From Gibbula magus (lineage: Eukaryota > Mollusca > Gastropoda > Trochida > Trochidae), in the NCBI GenBank assembly GCA_936450465.1, contig OW388291.1:31720656-31784655 (forward strand): DNA of 64,000 bases. The letters are read 5' to 3'. Below, piece after piece: positions 11,901-23,500 of the stretch. The notes under the pieces were generated by a model. That model worked only from the letters and a program-made list of their open reading frames with translations, had not been told where the DNA came from and made no database searches. Made by a program: the position numbers and the translations under genes. Position 1 is the first letter of the stretch; each line of letters starts with the position of its first letter.

Positions 11901-14900
11901 ATTGTTGATATACCCAAAATGTTGAATCAATGCTGAACCCAGAATCATCTCACTGAAATTCCTGATTCTTTCAAACAAAGATAATTTAAGACTGAGAAGT
12001 GAGATTTAGAGTAAGAAGGTGTGACATGTCATGTTTGGCGTGATGCTACACTCAGGAGCCGCCTGAGCGTTCCTTGTCTTTAATAATGTATGAAAGTTTC
12101 CAACACATCGATACTGACAGGACCTAAATAAATGTTGTGAGGGATATTTTTGTACATACTGAATAATTAACAAAGTTCATGTGTTATTATGAGATTGCCC
12201 TAGTTCTGTTTTTTACTTAACCTGTATAAATATTGATTGAATGACATCCTTAAACAGCAGTTTGTCATGAAACTGAAATTTTAACAAATTATGTAGTGTA
12301 TCCTGATATAAATCCTTGAAGGGCATTAAGAAGTTGATTAAGAAAGAAGATTTTCTGGATAATTTCTTAATTGTCAACATACACGTTTCAGAGTAGATGC
12401 TTACTCCTTTATTCTACCTGATGAAGAAGTAAGCATATACTTCAAAAAATTGTTGAAGAAGTTGTTATCCAGAAAATCTTGTTTCTTATCCTTGTATAGT
12501 TTGCAATCTAGACCCAGGTGCCAACATTACAAAGAAAAACAATGTTTGCAAGTTCATGAAGCTTCAGTTCTACGAAAGTATGTAGTTTTCAAGGTTGCTT
12601 TTTATTTTATAAGAATCCTTAAAATGTAAATTTCAATTTGCAATCCTTATTTCAGGGCCTATATGCTATCCATACCCTCATGTATAGACAATGCTTACCC
12701 CGACTGTCTGTCTGTCTGCTTCAGGTGCTGGTGCGCGGGACTCCCACCCCCCTCACGACCCCTCTCCGGTCATACCCCAACCCCCACAGGCTCCAGCTGC
12801 ACCCCCAGCTCCCCCCGCCCCGGCCGCCCCACCTGCTCCCCCTGCACCTCCCCCTGCTCCCTCCCCTGGGGGTGCCCCGAGAGCCCCACCCCCACCTGGT
12901 GCAGGACCACCGCCCCCTCCCCCACCCCCACCTCCCGGCCCTAGTGCGGCAGCCTCTACAAACCAAGGAGGACTTGCAGCTGCTCTTCAGGGCGCCAAGC
13001 TCAAGAAGGTGGGGAAGGTAGGTTTATATGTAAATAAACACTGTTACCTGTTGCAGATGATAGATAAGTGGAAGTTTCAGTTACAAGGGACCTGACATCA
13101 TTTTAATCATTAAATGAAAATTTTTCCCTAAGAGTCTTTGTATATTCTAAAGTCTTACAAATATTTGAACTGAAGTGCTGTTTCTAATAATATACTTGAT
13201 TGTTACATAGGACAAGGTAGTTCTGTGAAAAATGCTCAAAGTGGTACCAATACGAACTTGTGTGTTACAGACAGAAGAATCAAGCTCTAACGACAGCGGT
13301 ATGGGGACCCTGGGGCGCAGCTCTGGGGGCGGTGGAGGTGGAGGAGGGGGTAGCAGCGGTGGTAGCGGTGGAGGCATGGACAACATCATGAACGAGATCC
13401 AGAAGAAACTAGCTCAGAGAAGAGCAATGGCCGACAGCGGTGGACAGGTAACATTGAAGAAAATTCTTTATGATTTATAGTTCTTTATGATTCCCAACCA
13501 CCACTCATGGCGTTATTTCCGCCAGTCTCCATCACTGGTTATTTTATGCCTTGCCACATTATCTTTACTTTCCTGTGTTAGTTTAGTGGCATGCTACAGG
13601 AAAGTAAAAAAAAACTGTGGCAAGGCTTAAATTAGCCAGTGATGAAGACTGGTATGAGTTACGACTTGTGAGGGGATAATTCCATAATGGAAATGAACTT
13701 AGATATCCAGTAAGAAGAAGAAAATGTTGCGACTTTATCTGAGCCTATTGTATAGCATAGTGACCCACTTGTCTATTTAGCCTACCTCGAGGTAGCTAGG
13801 ATATTGCACTTTTGTTTTGAGTACACATGTGCATGTGCCTGACATGTTGTTCGACTTTTGCTTAAAATCAAAGCCACCATTAGTCTTGACATTGAGATAT
13901 CCCAACTGACCATATCACAGAAATGGCCTGAGTACAATCTTTTCTTCCAAAATAGTTTGGTATGATTTTGGTAATGAAAGGTGGTTCTCACTTCTCATTA
14001 AGCATTAGAATCCTGGGCAATTGAAATTGAAACACTTGGTCAATTTGGCCTCTAGAATATGCACTTTCATGTCCATATCAGTAACTATATGAAGTCTGAA
14101 CCTTGAAGAGTTATCTCCCATTCATATCATCCCACTCCTCAGGCACACTAAACCTTTAAAGGGACACCACGTCGAGGCTAAATATGAGATCAGGTTTATC
14201 TACCTTTGCTGATTAACTTGTCTGCTAACGTGTCACAGACCCCAAATTTCAGACACTTGAAGTAGTTGGTAATAAATGATAAAGAATGTAAACAGTGAAG
14301 CGAAGCGTAACTCGTCAGCAGACACGCTAATAAGCATTGGTAGATCTAAATCTGATCTGATTTTTATCCTTGACGCAGTGTCCCTTTTAAACTAAAAACT
14401 CAGTATTTCGAGAATGTTTCTGCTCAGAAGGTACATATATTCAGAGTGAGACAATTATTTTCCTCAAATCATTTATGAAAAAAGACTGACGTGTTCACAC
14501 ATTTATCTCTCTGTCTCTGTCGCCAGGAGGAAGGGGGAAGCGGAGGCTCAGACGCTGCAGCCATTCCCACTCCAGGACCCCCTCCCCCCTCCGGTGGGGG
14601 AGACACTGGCCGACGCCCCTGGGAAAAATCTGCACCTGCATCCGGCAACGGCAAATTTGTCAATGGATCTGGATCACCCAAGCCTCTTAGAAAGTAAGTG
14701 TAGAGTTTCAATCAGTGACTGATGTGACTGGTTATTCCTAGTGATATATTTGTGACTGTTCTGTATGATTTACCGTTTCACCAACAGGGCAAAATGACAT
14801 TCAAATGGAAGGTACTTTGTTGGGGCAAAACAGCAAGTGACAAATAGGCTATGACAAGTAATTGATAATAACTCGCTTTGTAGACGCAACCCCTCACTGA

Positions 14901-16714
14901 CGGGTCAGGAGAATCTAGCGGCGGCGGTGAATGGCTCGTCTGGGGACCTGGACTCGTTGAAGCAGGAGATCCTCACGGAAATGAGGAAGGAGATTCAGAC
15001 AATGAAGAGGGAAATCATAGATGGTGAGAATATAATTTATAATATACTCTTTCATATATGATTGCCTGTGAAATACTGCATTGTGTGAGTGGAAATGTGA
15101 AATTTGATGGAAGAGGGGACTGATAGATGTCGAGAATTCCCTGAATATACTCTATTATACCTTGTTATTTTGTTATCCCACCGGTATGTAATACCGTGGG
15201 ATATAGTCATCGCCCCGTCCGTCTGTCCGTCCGTCCGTCCGTCCGTCCGTCTGTCCGTCCGTCCGTAATCATTTCGTTTCCGGAGCAGAACTCGAAAACC
15301 ATTCATGATATCTTTCTGAAACTTTGCATGTGTATTACCCACTAACTGAAGTGGTGCCTTTTGATATTTTCAGATTTCTGAAAATTTTATTTTTTTTCGT
15401 TTCCATAGAAACATGTTGAAGTTGGACTTTGTTCAGAGACATGTTCGTTTCCGGAGCAGAACTCAAAAACCATTCATCATATCTTCCTGAAACTTTGCAT
15501 GTGTATTACCCACTAACTGAAGTGGTGCCTTTTGATATGTTCAGATTTCTGAAAATTTTATTTTTTTTCGTTTCCATAGAAACATGTTGAAGTTGGACTT
15601 TGTTCAGAGACAGGTTCGTGTCCGGAGCACAGCTCCAAAACCGTTCATCATATCTTCCTGAAACTTTGCATGTGTATTACCCACTAACTGAAGTGGTGCC
15701 TTTTGATATTTTCAGATTTTTGAAAATTTTATTTTTTTTCGTTTCCATAGAAACATGTTGAAGTTGGACTTTGTTCAGAGACATGTTCGTTTCCGGAGCA
15801 GAACTCAAAAACCATTCATCATATCTTCCTGAAACTTTGCATGTGTATTACCCACTAACTGAAGTGGTGCCTTTTGATATGTTCAGATTTCTGAAAATTT
15901 TATTTTTTTTCGTTTCCATAGAAACATGTTGAAGTTGGACTTTGTTCAGAGACAGGTTCGTGTCCGGAGCACAGCTCCAAAACCGTTCATCATATCTTCC
16001 TGAAACTTTGCATGTGTATTACCCACTAACTGAAGTGGTGCCTTTTGATATTTTCAGATTTCTGATAAATTTTTTTTGTTTCGTTTCCATAGAAACATGT
16101 TGAAGTTGGACTTTGTTCAGAGACAGGTTCGTTTCCGGAGCACAGCTTCAAAACCGTTCATCATATCTTCCTGAAACTTTGCATGTGTATTACCCATTGA
16201 CTGAAGTGGTGCCTTTTGATATTATCAGATTTTTTCTGAAAAATTAATTTTGTTCTGTTTCCATAGAAACATGAGAGGGATGTTGGTTGTTGTTGATTTT
16301 GACTGCTTCTGGAGCAGAAGTCTAAAACCCTTAACATGCCTGAAACTCAGCATCTGTAATACCCACTAACTGAAGTACGGTAGTAGTTACACAAGTATCT
16401 GTAAAAGATGTGTTTTACAAATTTTGTGGAACCGGTGGGATATGTCATCTTCTGATGACTCTTGTCTTATGATGAGGAGGCATCAGTTCAAAATTATGTA
16501 CCGTATTCTCCCAGGTATAAGACCAGGGGGCAGGCAAACAAACATCTTGAAAACATGGGGGTGGGCTTTTAGATGGGAGAGACCCCAACTCAGATGGTGT
16601 AACCGAGAGAATATGGTACATATCACCAGGGATAAGTTAAAACTTTACATCACAATAATTATGTACTTATGATGTTCTATTGCAGTAATCCGCCAGGAGT
16701 TCGGACATAGATAA
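8939..16714 (+). CDS. Ena/VASP family actin regulator, 3' part of gene (six shared exons)
   Basis: Shared exons are 8939-8991, 12725-13017, 13271-13447, 14527-14693, 14884-15023 and 16686-16714. All boundaries are AG/GT and every phase agrees. The family delivers profilin-actin to barbed ends at leading edges and focal adhesions and slows capping. Seen in order: KRQMS linker; proline-rich core (runs of PPAPP and ten consecutive prolines, profilin/SH3 ligands); LAAALQGAKLKKVGK, matching the G-actin motif; a glycine linker; MDNIMNEIQKKLAQRRA, matching the F-actin motif; RRPWEKS; and LKQEILTEMRKEIQTMK... ending VIRQEFGHR-stop, matching the tetramerisation coiled coil. The EVH1 domain is not in the window and should lie upstream. 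The position equivalent to vertebrate VASP Ser239 is glycine here (KKVGK). Family assignment is firm; isoform structure is not. Confidence 0.93.
8992..9090 (+). repeat. Three copies of a GGGAGATAACTC motif just inside the intron
   Basis: GGGAGATAACTCTCATT occurs twice and GGGAGATAATTC once, in phrases spaced about 30 nt apart, directly behind the splice donor at 8992. The same GGGAGATAA word recurs at 21912, 35633, 50711 and 63478, so it is a dispersed word in this genome and not specific to this intron. Confidence 0.7.
10338..10700. mobile_element. TTAA-flanked MITE family 1, complete copy
   Basis: The ends are TTAAAGGCGCTGTAGCACG and its inverted partner CGTGCTACAGCACCTTTAA. The interior is non-coding, with landmarks AAAATGGCCGCCATGCAAT and CTACGGATAATTGGTTTGTG. 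Sister copies lie at 33471-33819, 40073-40432, 47703-47864, 48338-48668 and 57780-58124. TTAA at both ends suggests a piggyBac-type target, which is inference. Confidence 0.85.
11275..11445 (+). repeat. Diverged tRNA-derived SINE
   Basis: The head AATAGTGCAGGGATTCGCAC with CATTCAAGAGGTGAAGCC corresponds to the tRNA-like head of the other SINEs. The body is badly decayed but keeps CTCATAGCCACAGTGACAT. Ends are approximate. Confidence 0.55.
11611..11790. mobile_element. Fold-back MITE family 3 (CCAGTCTCCATCACTGGCTA type)
   Basis: The left arm carries GCATAACTCACGCCAGACTCC and the right arm carries GGCTTAAATTAGCCAGTGATG followed by GAGACTGGCGTGACTTAT, its inverted partner, with TATGCTAGCACAGAAA towards the middle. 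Related copies are at 13505-13672, 20351-20516, 37977-38141, 49841-49956, 52602-52765 and 58960-59125. Confidence 0.75.
12335..12490. repeat. Inverted repeat around 150 bp
   Basis: AAGATTTTCTGGATAA near 12350 is matched by TTATCCAGAAAATCTT near 12465, with further matching GAAGTAAGCATAT/GATGCTTACT pieces inside. It is probably a small fold-back element in the Ena/VASP intron. Confidence 0.7.
12725..13017 (+). CDS. Ena/VASP exon: proline-rich core and G-actin motif
   Basis: The acceptor CTTCAG and donor GTAGGT bound 293 nt, entering in phase 1 and leaving in phase 0. It encodes GARDSHPPHDPSP, then alternating PPAPP/APAAPP, ten consecutive prolines and GLAAALQGAKLKKVGK. The last motif matches the vertebrate Ena/VASP G-actin binding segment. 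The exon is far more GC-rich than the flanking introns. Confidence 0.93.
13271..13447 (+). CDS. Ena/VASP exon: glycine linker and F-actin motif
   Basis: The 177-nt exon is phase 0 at both ends (acceptor TTACAG, donor GTAACA). It encodes TEESSSNDSGMGTLGRSS, a run of nine glycines and more Gly/Ser, then MDNIMNEIQKKLAQRRA, which aligns with the family's F-actin binding helix (LMEEMNAMLARRRKA in vertebrate VASP). Being symmetric, it could be skipped without a frameshift. Confidence 0.93.
13505..13672. mobile_element. Fold-back MITE family 3, copy in Ena/VASP intron
   Basis: CGCCAGTCTCCATCACTGG on the left pairs with CCAGTGATGAAGACTGG on the right, and GCCTTGCCACATTATCTTTA pairs with the right-arm AGTAAA...TGTGGCAAGGC. 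The loop carries the CCTGTGTTAGTTTAGTGGC motif common to the family. Confidence 0.85.
14156..14390. mobile_element. TTAA-flanked MITE family 2, about 235 bp
   Basis: The ends are TTAAAGGGACACCACGTCGA and the inverted TGACGCAGTGTCCCTTTTAA. Internal inverted words are CTGCTAACGTGTCACAGAC and AACTCGTCAGCAGACACG. Full copies recur at 17212-17444 and 51310-51543 and a partial copy at 41217-41286. No coding capacity. Confidence 0.9.
14527..14693 (+). CDS. Ena/VASP exon: RRPWEKS region
   Basis: The acceptor CGCCAG and donor GTAAGT bound 167 nt; it enters in phase 0 and leaves in phase 2. It encodes EEGGSGGSDAAAIPTPG, PPPPSGGG, GRRPWEKSAPAS and NGSGSPKPLRK. The RRPWEK motif is conserved between the F-actin motif and the coiled coil in vertebrate VASP and Mena. 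Confidence 0.92.
14884..15023 (+). CDS. Ena/VASP exon: tetramerisation coiled coil
   Basis: The acceptor TTTGTAG and donor GTGAGA bound 140 nt; it enters in phase 2 and leaves in phase 1. It encodes RNPSLTGQENLAAAVNG, SSGDLDSLKQEILTEM and RKEIQTMKREIID. This aligns with LKQDILDEMRKELTKLKEEL of vertebrate Mena, the right-handed coiled-coil tetramerisation segment. Confidence 0.94.
15174..16443. mobile_element. 1.27-kb transposon with 171-bp tandem repeats in Ena/VASP intron
   Basis: TATCCCACCGGT at 15174 and ACCGGTGGGATAT near 16430 form short inverted ends. Inside are a GTCC/GTCT microsatellite (15214-15265) and six units of about 171 bp starting near 15274, 15448, 15617, 15787, 15957 and 16130, each containing TTTCCATAGAAACATGTTGA and TGAAACTTTGCATGTG. 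Units 2-3 and 4-5 form a duplicated dimer (variants GAGCAGAACTC and GAGCACAGCTCC alternate). The layout recalls molluscan pearl-type elements (microsatellite plus about 160-bp core repeats); that assignment is inference. Confidence 0.8.
16686..16714 (+). CDS. Ena/VASP terminal coding exon
   Basis: After TATTGCAG, the bases complete a valine codon and encode IRQEFGHR followed by TAA at 16712. The joined end, EIIDVIRQEFGHR, matches the family C-terminus (EELIDAIRQEL in Mena). The 3' UTR starts here; no polyadenylation site can be assigned with confidence. Confidence 0.9.
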
Positions 16715-17211
16715 AGGCACGTCAAGCAAGCTGGATTTGCTCATACAGTCAGTCATCAACATAAACATTGTCGTTGTCTGAGTCAGGCCCTGTGGCTTTA
16801 CTCTGACAGGAAACACCTTCCACAACGCAACTGCTTCATTAATACAACGTCGCCGCCATTGCTGAGGCCACAAGACCAATTCCTGGGTTTGAATCCCATC
16901 TGCTGCTATTCAACCTATTGATTTGTCTCTAGCTACTCTGATGTCAACAGACTTCAGAACCTGATCTGTCAAAACATAGCTGACCAAGTTACACGTGTAA
17001 TGTGAGGCTATACAATCTTGTGTATTGAATGTATTCATGCCATATTTTCTAAACTGTTTGACCTTGTCGCTCCAGCAGATGGTGATATTTTGAGCAGACC
17101 AATGTATACATTGTCTCTATATCTCATAACTTGTCTAACTAAACTGGCCAAGTATAGAATCGTGCCTCACAATGCGATTTCTCCGTCAGCCATAGTTATT
17201 TTCCAAAGCTA
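16715..17211 (+). other. Probable Ena/VASP 3' UTR start
   Basis: Sequence directly after the stop codon has balanced composition and no repeat identified until the MITE at 17212. Its extent as UTR is inferred from position only. Confidence 0.35.
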
Positions 17212-17444
17212 TTAAAGGGACACCGCGTCGAGAATAAAAATCAGATTATGTGTATCTACCTATGCTGATTAACATGTCTGCTAACGTGTCACAGACACTG
17301 GTTTTCAGACAATTGATGTAATTGGTAATAAAAACTACTGCATGTAGACAGTGAAGTGAAGCATAACTCGTTATCAGACACTCTAATCAGCTTAGTGAGA
17401 TAAAGATGAGACTCATTTTTTTCCTCGACGCAGTGTCCCTTTAA
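17212..17444. mobile_element. TTAA-flanked MITE family 2, second copy
   Basis: It begins TTAAAGGGACACCGCGTCGA and ends CTCGACGCAGTGTCCCTTTAA. It shares the whole interior with the copy at 14156, in the same orientation. Confidence 0.9.
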
Positions 17445-20350
17445 GCTTGTTGCCTATGGTACGTGGAGCGATCATCTTGAGCCAAATGGACCAGTGTCAA
17501 TGAAGACCTGATTAATGTTGATATAACTAACATTGCCAAAATCTCCTAATCTTTTCACAGCTGTTTTCTCCGATTGATTTTTGCCTTTTTAGTGGATCAT
17601 GTATGTATCGATGGTACGAGGTACTTGCTGTATAATTAGCTTGATAATAATCAGCATGAGCTTCCCGATAGTGACTCAACACAGGTGCCACTTAATCAGT
17701 GGGATGGGACCCTTCCACAAAGCAATCTTAGGCTACAATATATCAGGGCCTCCCTTCACAAAGCACTAAGGTGATTGTAAGTCACTTAGGCAATGTTAAA
17801 GTATGGGAGTTACGGTTAACATTAATAAAGGTGGCTTTGTGAAAGTACGCCAAGAACCCTGTCAGCTAGGATACATAGAAATCTTATCCATTTACCCTTA
17901 AACTACTGAATTAGGAATAATCTGAGTATCCTGACCCCTTCCTTTAACCTAGGATTAGCATAACATTGGGTATTCCAAATTCAGGGAATAAATTTCAGCA
18001 GAACAGCTGATTTCAGATTTAGTTCCAGACAGGGCCGTGTGAAGAGACTGGACAAACTTATTTCAACCCTTTCCATACTCAAGAGAATAATGGATTAGCA
18101 TGTAAAGGGTTAAAGTTATTTGCCATCTCTGATGTTAGGTACCTCAGGGTAAGCTTGGAGGGTCACTTTCTTGAAGAGTTGCTGTAATACAGTCACTCAG
18201 ACAAGCCTTCATGTCGAAACTAACACTAAGATTGCTTTATGGAAGGGCACCCAGAATGTTCACAACAGCAGCATAACCAAATCACTGTGTACATTGATTT
18301 GTTTAGTTCATGTAGTCACTCTTGAGAAGGTCATTCCAAACTACTGGCGTTCAAAATATTCTTGATGTACATAGCTTAATTCGGAGTTGAGATGAAACTT
18401 GGACTGTAGAGAAATTATCATAAGCTGTCTTTGGACTGAGAAAAAAGTCAGTGTGCACAAGCAAAATGTTTTCAGAAGGCCCAAAGTAGGGGATAAAGAC
18501 ATTATGATTTTTGGGGATAAATCTTATTAATACAACAGTTTTAATGGCTAGATAGATTTGGAACATATAATTATATGGGCCTTTAGCTATGGATTTCATT
18601 TACGTGAGTCAAAGTTATTGATTTTAACATCCCTTGAGCCGTGGGAACATGTATACCCCTGTAGCAGGCCAAAGTTAGGTATTAATTTGCTCTTTGCAAA
18701 ACAATTGCGTTATTCCAATTATACAGTAGAATAACTGCACTAGATCAGATGTTGTATTAGTAAATGACTTATTTGCTAAAATAAAGATAAGTATGAAAGG
18801 AAGTTTTTAATGTTGATGAGTTAATTCTATCAGGATTAAATGGAGACTAAAGAAAAAGGAGTAAAATGAAAATGGAGGAAAGAGGAAGTTCAGGACGCAG
18901 TGCAATGTGGGAGAATCAATATGGCCGCCGAGCCAATCAGTTGTATTAATGGACCAATGATTGTGTAGATCAGTCGGCATAATCCCTCTGGACGACCAAT
19001 CAGTGAACAAAGAGAGCTTATAGCTTTCCTCTGCCATTTGTATAAATGTTTTCAAGTATTTTCAATGTATCATGATGACAATTAATTTTCTTCCTACACT
19101 GGCGAATACAAATATTTGAATGTACACTTGTAGTAGTTGAGGTCTTGAAGTAAAGATTTTAGTAGATTTTCATAAGTTTTTCTTAGCAGGTTACCAGTAA
19201 GATAAAACCACAATTTGAATACTGATTTCAACACGGTTCTCTGTGTTATGTGAGTGCAGACTCGTAGCAGTGCCAGTGTTGCTATAATGAATGCATGTTG
19301 CCAGTGTGAGGAGAAGTCAGCGGTATGTGTCGATTGATTGATTGCAGTACCTGGTCAGAAAGTAACATTTCAAATTTAAATAAAGTCTAAAATAAATATT
19401 ACCCTCAAATTTGAATTAAACATTCATTGAAAACAATGTGTTATCAGTTGACAAATTTAATATTTTCCCTTGACAAATGTTCCAAAATATTTAGATTAAA
19501 GTCAAAGAGATCATTGATGAAAAGATTGTTCCTTTAAATCTCATTTCATTATTTCTCCAGTTCAGGATTTAATCTATGTCAAAAGCCAACCAGTCTTTCA
19601 GATTTTATACTTCTCCAATAAATCACAAATCTTTGAAAATCAAAACTTCCTCAACATTTGTCCAGACTTTCTATAAAAGGACCAGTGACTGCTTGGTAAA
19701 GATGGCTTGGCTGTTTTACACAGCTTATAATAACCCAAAGATTGGCCTTCATCAAGGCACGAGAGCGCTTGTACATATATTAATCCTCTAAAGTAACTCG
19801 CTGATTAAATGTGACAGGCAATGCTACTGAATGAATGAGTTTGTCCTTCTTCTGTGTCTCTGTAGTTAATTAGCTGTAATCTTTGCTCATTAACGATCTC
19901 ATCGTTAGTCAAATCATTCTTTTAATGAAGAAGATTGATTTAAGAATTTTAAATACTGACATTAGTTAAAACGTACAATTCATTATAAAGAGTATTAGTA
20001 TTGAACTCATAAATTTCTTTTAGTATTTTTCAATCGTAATGAAGATATTAAATATTTTAAAAGAATATGAAAATTATCTGTTATGTATTTTTCAAATGAA
20101 TGATTACAATTTTAAAAATTAGGTATTAGCTGAAAGTGAATTGTCCATTTGTTTTTGAAATGTTATCTATATTATCTCATTTATTTGGATAATTTGTTCA
20201 CATCTGTTTGATATGTTATTTTAAATGCAAGTAAGACTATCCCATAACAAAATGATAAAATAAATTTAGTATATAGTTTGATTCACATCTTAATTGTGCA
20301 TTAGCCCTTAATATGTATTGATGTTTGACTAAGCTGTAGTCGGTGCCTCA
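17445..20350. other. Non-coding stretch
   Basis: No gene is supported. Between 17753 and 17846 a pair CTTCACAAAGC / GCTTTGTGAAAG suggests a tiny MITE. Around 18900-19035 several CCAAT words (GAGCCAATCAG, GGACCAATGATTG, CGACCAATCAGTG) and ATGGCCGCC cluster, as in a promoter, but no coding exon follows that I can recognise. Confidence 0.4.
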
Positions 20351-20516
20351 ACAACTTCCATCGCCTTGCTGCATTTTGTTAACTTTTCTGTGCTGTAGCA
20401 GCATGCTTTCCTGAACGTCATCGTTATGTCGCTTATTGCTATGCTAACACAGAAGAGTAACGAAATGCTGCAAGGCTCAAATTAGCAGTAATGGAGAGAT
20501 ATGACTTGCAGGGGTT
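20351..20516. mobile_element. Fold-back MITE family 3, diverged copy
   Basis: GCCTTGCTGCATTTTGTTAA pairs with the right-arm AGTAACGAAATGCTGCAAGGC, followed by AAATTAGCAGTAATGGAGA. The same motif order occurs in the other family 3 copies. Confidence 0.7.
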
Positions 20517-23500
20517 GTTGGGGTCTCTGTTTATAGTAGATAAATTCTTTAATCACCAGGCCTACGTCTCGTAAATTATTCATCACTTTTAGCAGTAATT
20601 AAATTTAGCAGGTGATTGGTACATGCAATTAGTGATACACTCATTAGCTAATCAGATAATGATCATTTATGGATTATTTTTCTGAAATTTCACATAAAAT
20701 ATGTCTGTTCATAACTTTGAAAACACTTTCTGCTGAAAACAATTTAAGCTGAAACAATTGAACTTCAGGAATTTTTTGGTCAGTTTTAATATCTATGCTT
20801 TTTTGTTTTGTTTCACTTTGATAATATTTTATGAAAGTTTCCCTCAGTAAATCATTTGACTTTGACATTCAACTTGACCTGTCTTCCATTCATGAAAATC
20901 ATGTTAGTAGTTTCAGAAAAGATTAAGATGCATTCATAATCAAAAGATGTCTTTAGGTGAAGAATTATTTTGTATGTTGGATAATAGAAATAAACTGCAG
21001 CAGTTAAAATACTTGTTATCCATACCCGGTAATAGAAAAAGGTAAATTTCTGAATGTCAACTTGTTTGATGTGAAAATTAGTTTTATGTTATCAAACAAA
21101 AGATACTTACAAATTACTGATACAAATAAGAGCTTTATAATAAAAAGCTGTTCAATATTTAAAAATGAAAATAGAATACCATGTTTTTCGATTTATAAAT
21201 TTAATTGTGAGATTTAGCGTTATGTATCACATGAAGGACGTCGATGTATAGTTTGGCCAGCCATGGATCTGTAGACCATTGAATAATCTCTTTTTAGGTA
21301 ATGATAAACTTTAACTGATTAACCAAGAAGTTTATTTTACCTTTTAATAAAGTGAGATGTTCATATAAATTTCTGTCAAATTATTGATTAACCAAGAACT
21401 TTGGTGTTGATCCTCGATATTTATCAAACTTTTGTATTTCTCTGTAGTGTCTTGGAATGGATTTGTTTATCTTGAATATGCAGAAAAACTTCCTCGATGT
21501 AAGCGACTCTCATAGTACAATATTGTTTGTATGTCTGAAAATAATAGTATAGGCACAAAACCCAATAGTATCAGCAAAATACAACTGTAATTATGAATTA
21601 TGTGTCTCTACTTTCCATTTATATTATTTACCAGTTTATTGTGATCTTTTTGCACATAATTTTCATTTTCAGTTATCCGCGAATGTAAATATTCTCACTA
21701 AATGTGCTTGTTTTCGAGGATTCTGCTTGGAATATTATTTATCATTTCATTGTTAAAGATACATAATAGTGTCAGCCTTTGTATCTCATACTTTTCTTTT
21801 TTCATTTTTTTTATTCTAATTGTTTATTTATGCTCTATTTACCGTTTATGTTCATGTACTTCATACGAATCAATATGCAAATGTACTCTCTTATAGTAAA
21901 GATTCTTTCAAGGGAGATAATTAGGTCTCAGCTATATTTCATGTCTCTAGACTTTAATTCAATGATATTTATTTTGTTAATGCTTAAATGTTTTCAATTT
22001 CCCTCTGCTTTTCTTTAAATGTCTGCAAAATTTTAAGCTACGGTTTGATTGATAACATGACATGGAAAGCAGCAACCATAATAAAATTTTAATCTAAATT
22101 TTAATCAAAATGTTGATATTAAGTAATCAAAACATCCTCCTCATCTGTGTATTATGAATTGTCCAAATTTCATTCTTTTTTTCAGATTTGCAAAGATAAT
22201 TCCTTTTTTCGTGATGATGAAATATATTTTGTGAAATATTCCAAATAGGCTAGAACTTCCAATTGTGATAGTCCTGTCTTTCTTCTCACGATTCAAATTC
22301 AACCAAGGTGATTAATACAATTGAAAAACAATGTTTTGGAGTTGATATTTCAAATCAAATGCTCAAACTTCCCATTTCAGTATTGACAACCTCTACTTAG
22401 GACACCATCAGTTATTGGTTGCAATAATTGTGTCAAAAAATGAAACGCAACCCTGTCCTGTTTTATGTCATGGAATCCTTTTTATAGGCAATTATCCTAG
22501 TGACTTCTATTTTCATCTGTTTTTGTTTTTCTCTGATTTTAGAAATAAAGTTAAAATGAACAGGCACCTAATACATGTAGTTGTACATAGTTTGTGTATA
22601 TTTCAATAATTCATAATATAATAATTAAGACAGATTTATGTATGTTCACTGTATGACTTTCCTCTATTACATGTTTCTATGATCATCAATGTACAATTTC
22701 CAGAGAAAGTATACTTTTAATTATCAAATCAATAACATTCATTCTTCAAATTTAGTTGTAACAATGATGAGGTTTCAGAAGCTTATTAGGCCAGTATTCT
22801 TAAATAATGATATTGTCCTTTCAATGTTAAGGTAGAAAACATGAACAGAAATTCATTAAAAAATAGTAGCTGTTAAAAAATATACTAAAATGTCTTATTC
22901 TTGTTTAGATAGGTTTTTTTTCTTCCAAATAAATATCGCTTGTTCTTAGTATGTTAAGGAAAGCAAGTGTTTAATTAAGCCATAAAAAAAAAATTCAGTA
23001 AAGAGAGTTAAAAGATTTTTTTTTTAAATTCTGATTATACAAAAAGTAACTATTTCACAAAATCTTAAAACACAATGAGAAATTAGATCAACAAATAAAA
23101 TGTACATATATTATGCATGCTGTATGATGAAATGAATTTTTTAGAAAAACTCACATTTCCTTTCACTGCTGAGAAATATTTTAGCAGCAATCAGTCATAG
23201 TTTACTTGCTTATCTCCCCTTGTACATTTCTGCTTTTTGACTATTTTCAAGTTTTATCATAGATGAATTTTGATACTTCTTTTACAATTTTCACACTGAC
23301 GTACAATATGAAGACATAATTATTTTATCTGCGACCAGATTGAAACAAACTGCATGACTTAAATGCAGTGTTTTTGTCATTATCATTCCAAGTGTCTCGT
23401 AAATAAAAACTTAACCCCACTATTGCACGTCTCTATATATAGCCAGTAGCATGTCTTGCTTGCCATTTCGTGATAGGTTAACAATTCTTTCTACCAATTG

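Larger units (their letters stand above)
9091..12724. other. Ena/VASP intron with insertions
   Basis: No coding exon is needed here: the exon ending at 8991 in phase 1 joins that at 12725 directly. The intron holds a 363-bp MITE, a diverged SINE, a fold-back element and an inverted repeat, each listed separately. The remainder is AT-rich without recognised content. Confidence 0.7.

Noticed and set aside
12721..12966. Alternative + and - frames across the proline-rich exon
   Set aside because: They are GC-rich shadows; only the PPAPP frame continues into LAAALQGAKLKKV and matches the splice phases.
16820..16915. B-box-like GGGTTTGAATCCC after the Ena stop codon, possible tRNA or SINE
   Set aside because: No matching A box, no cloverleaf and no SINE body follow.
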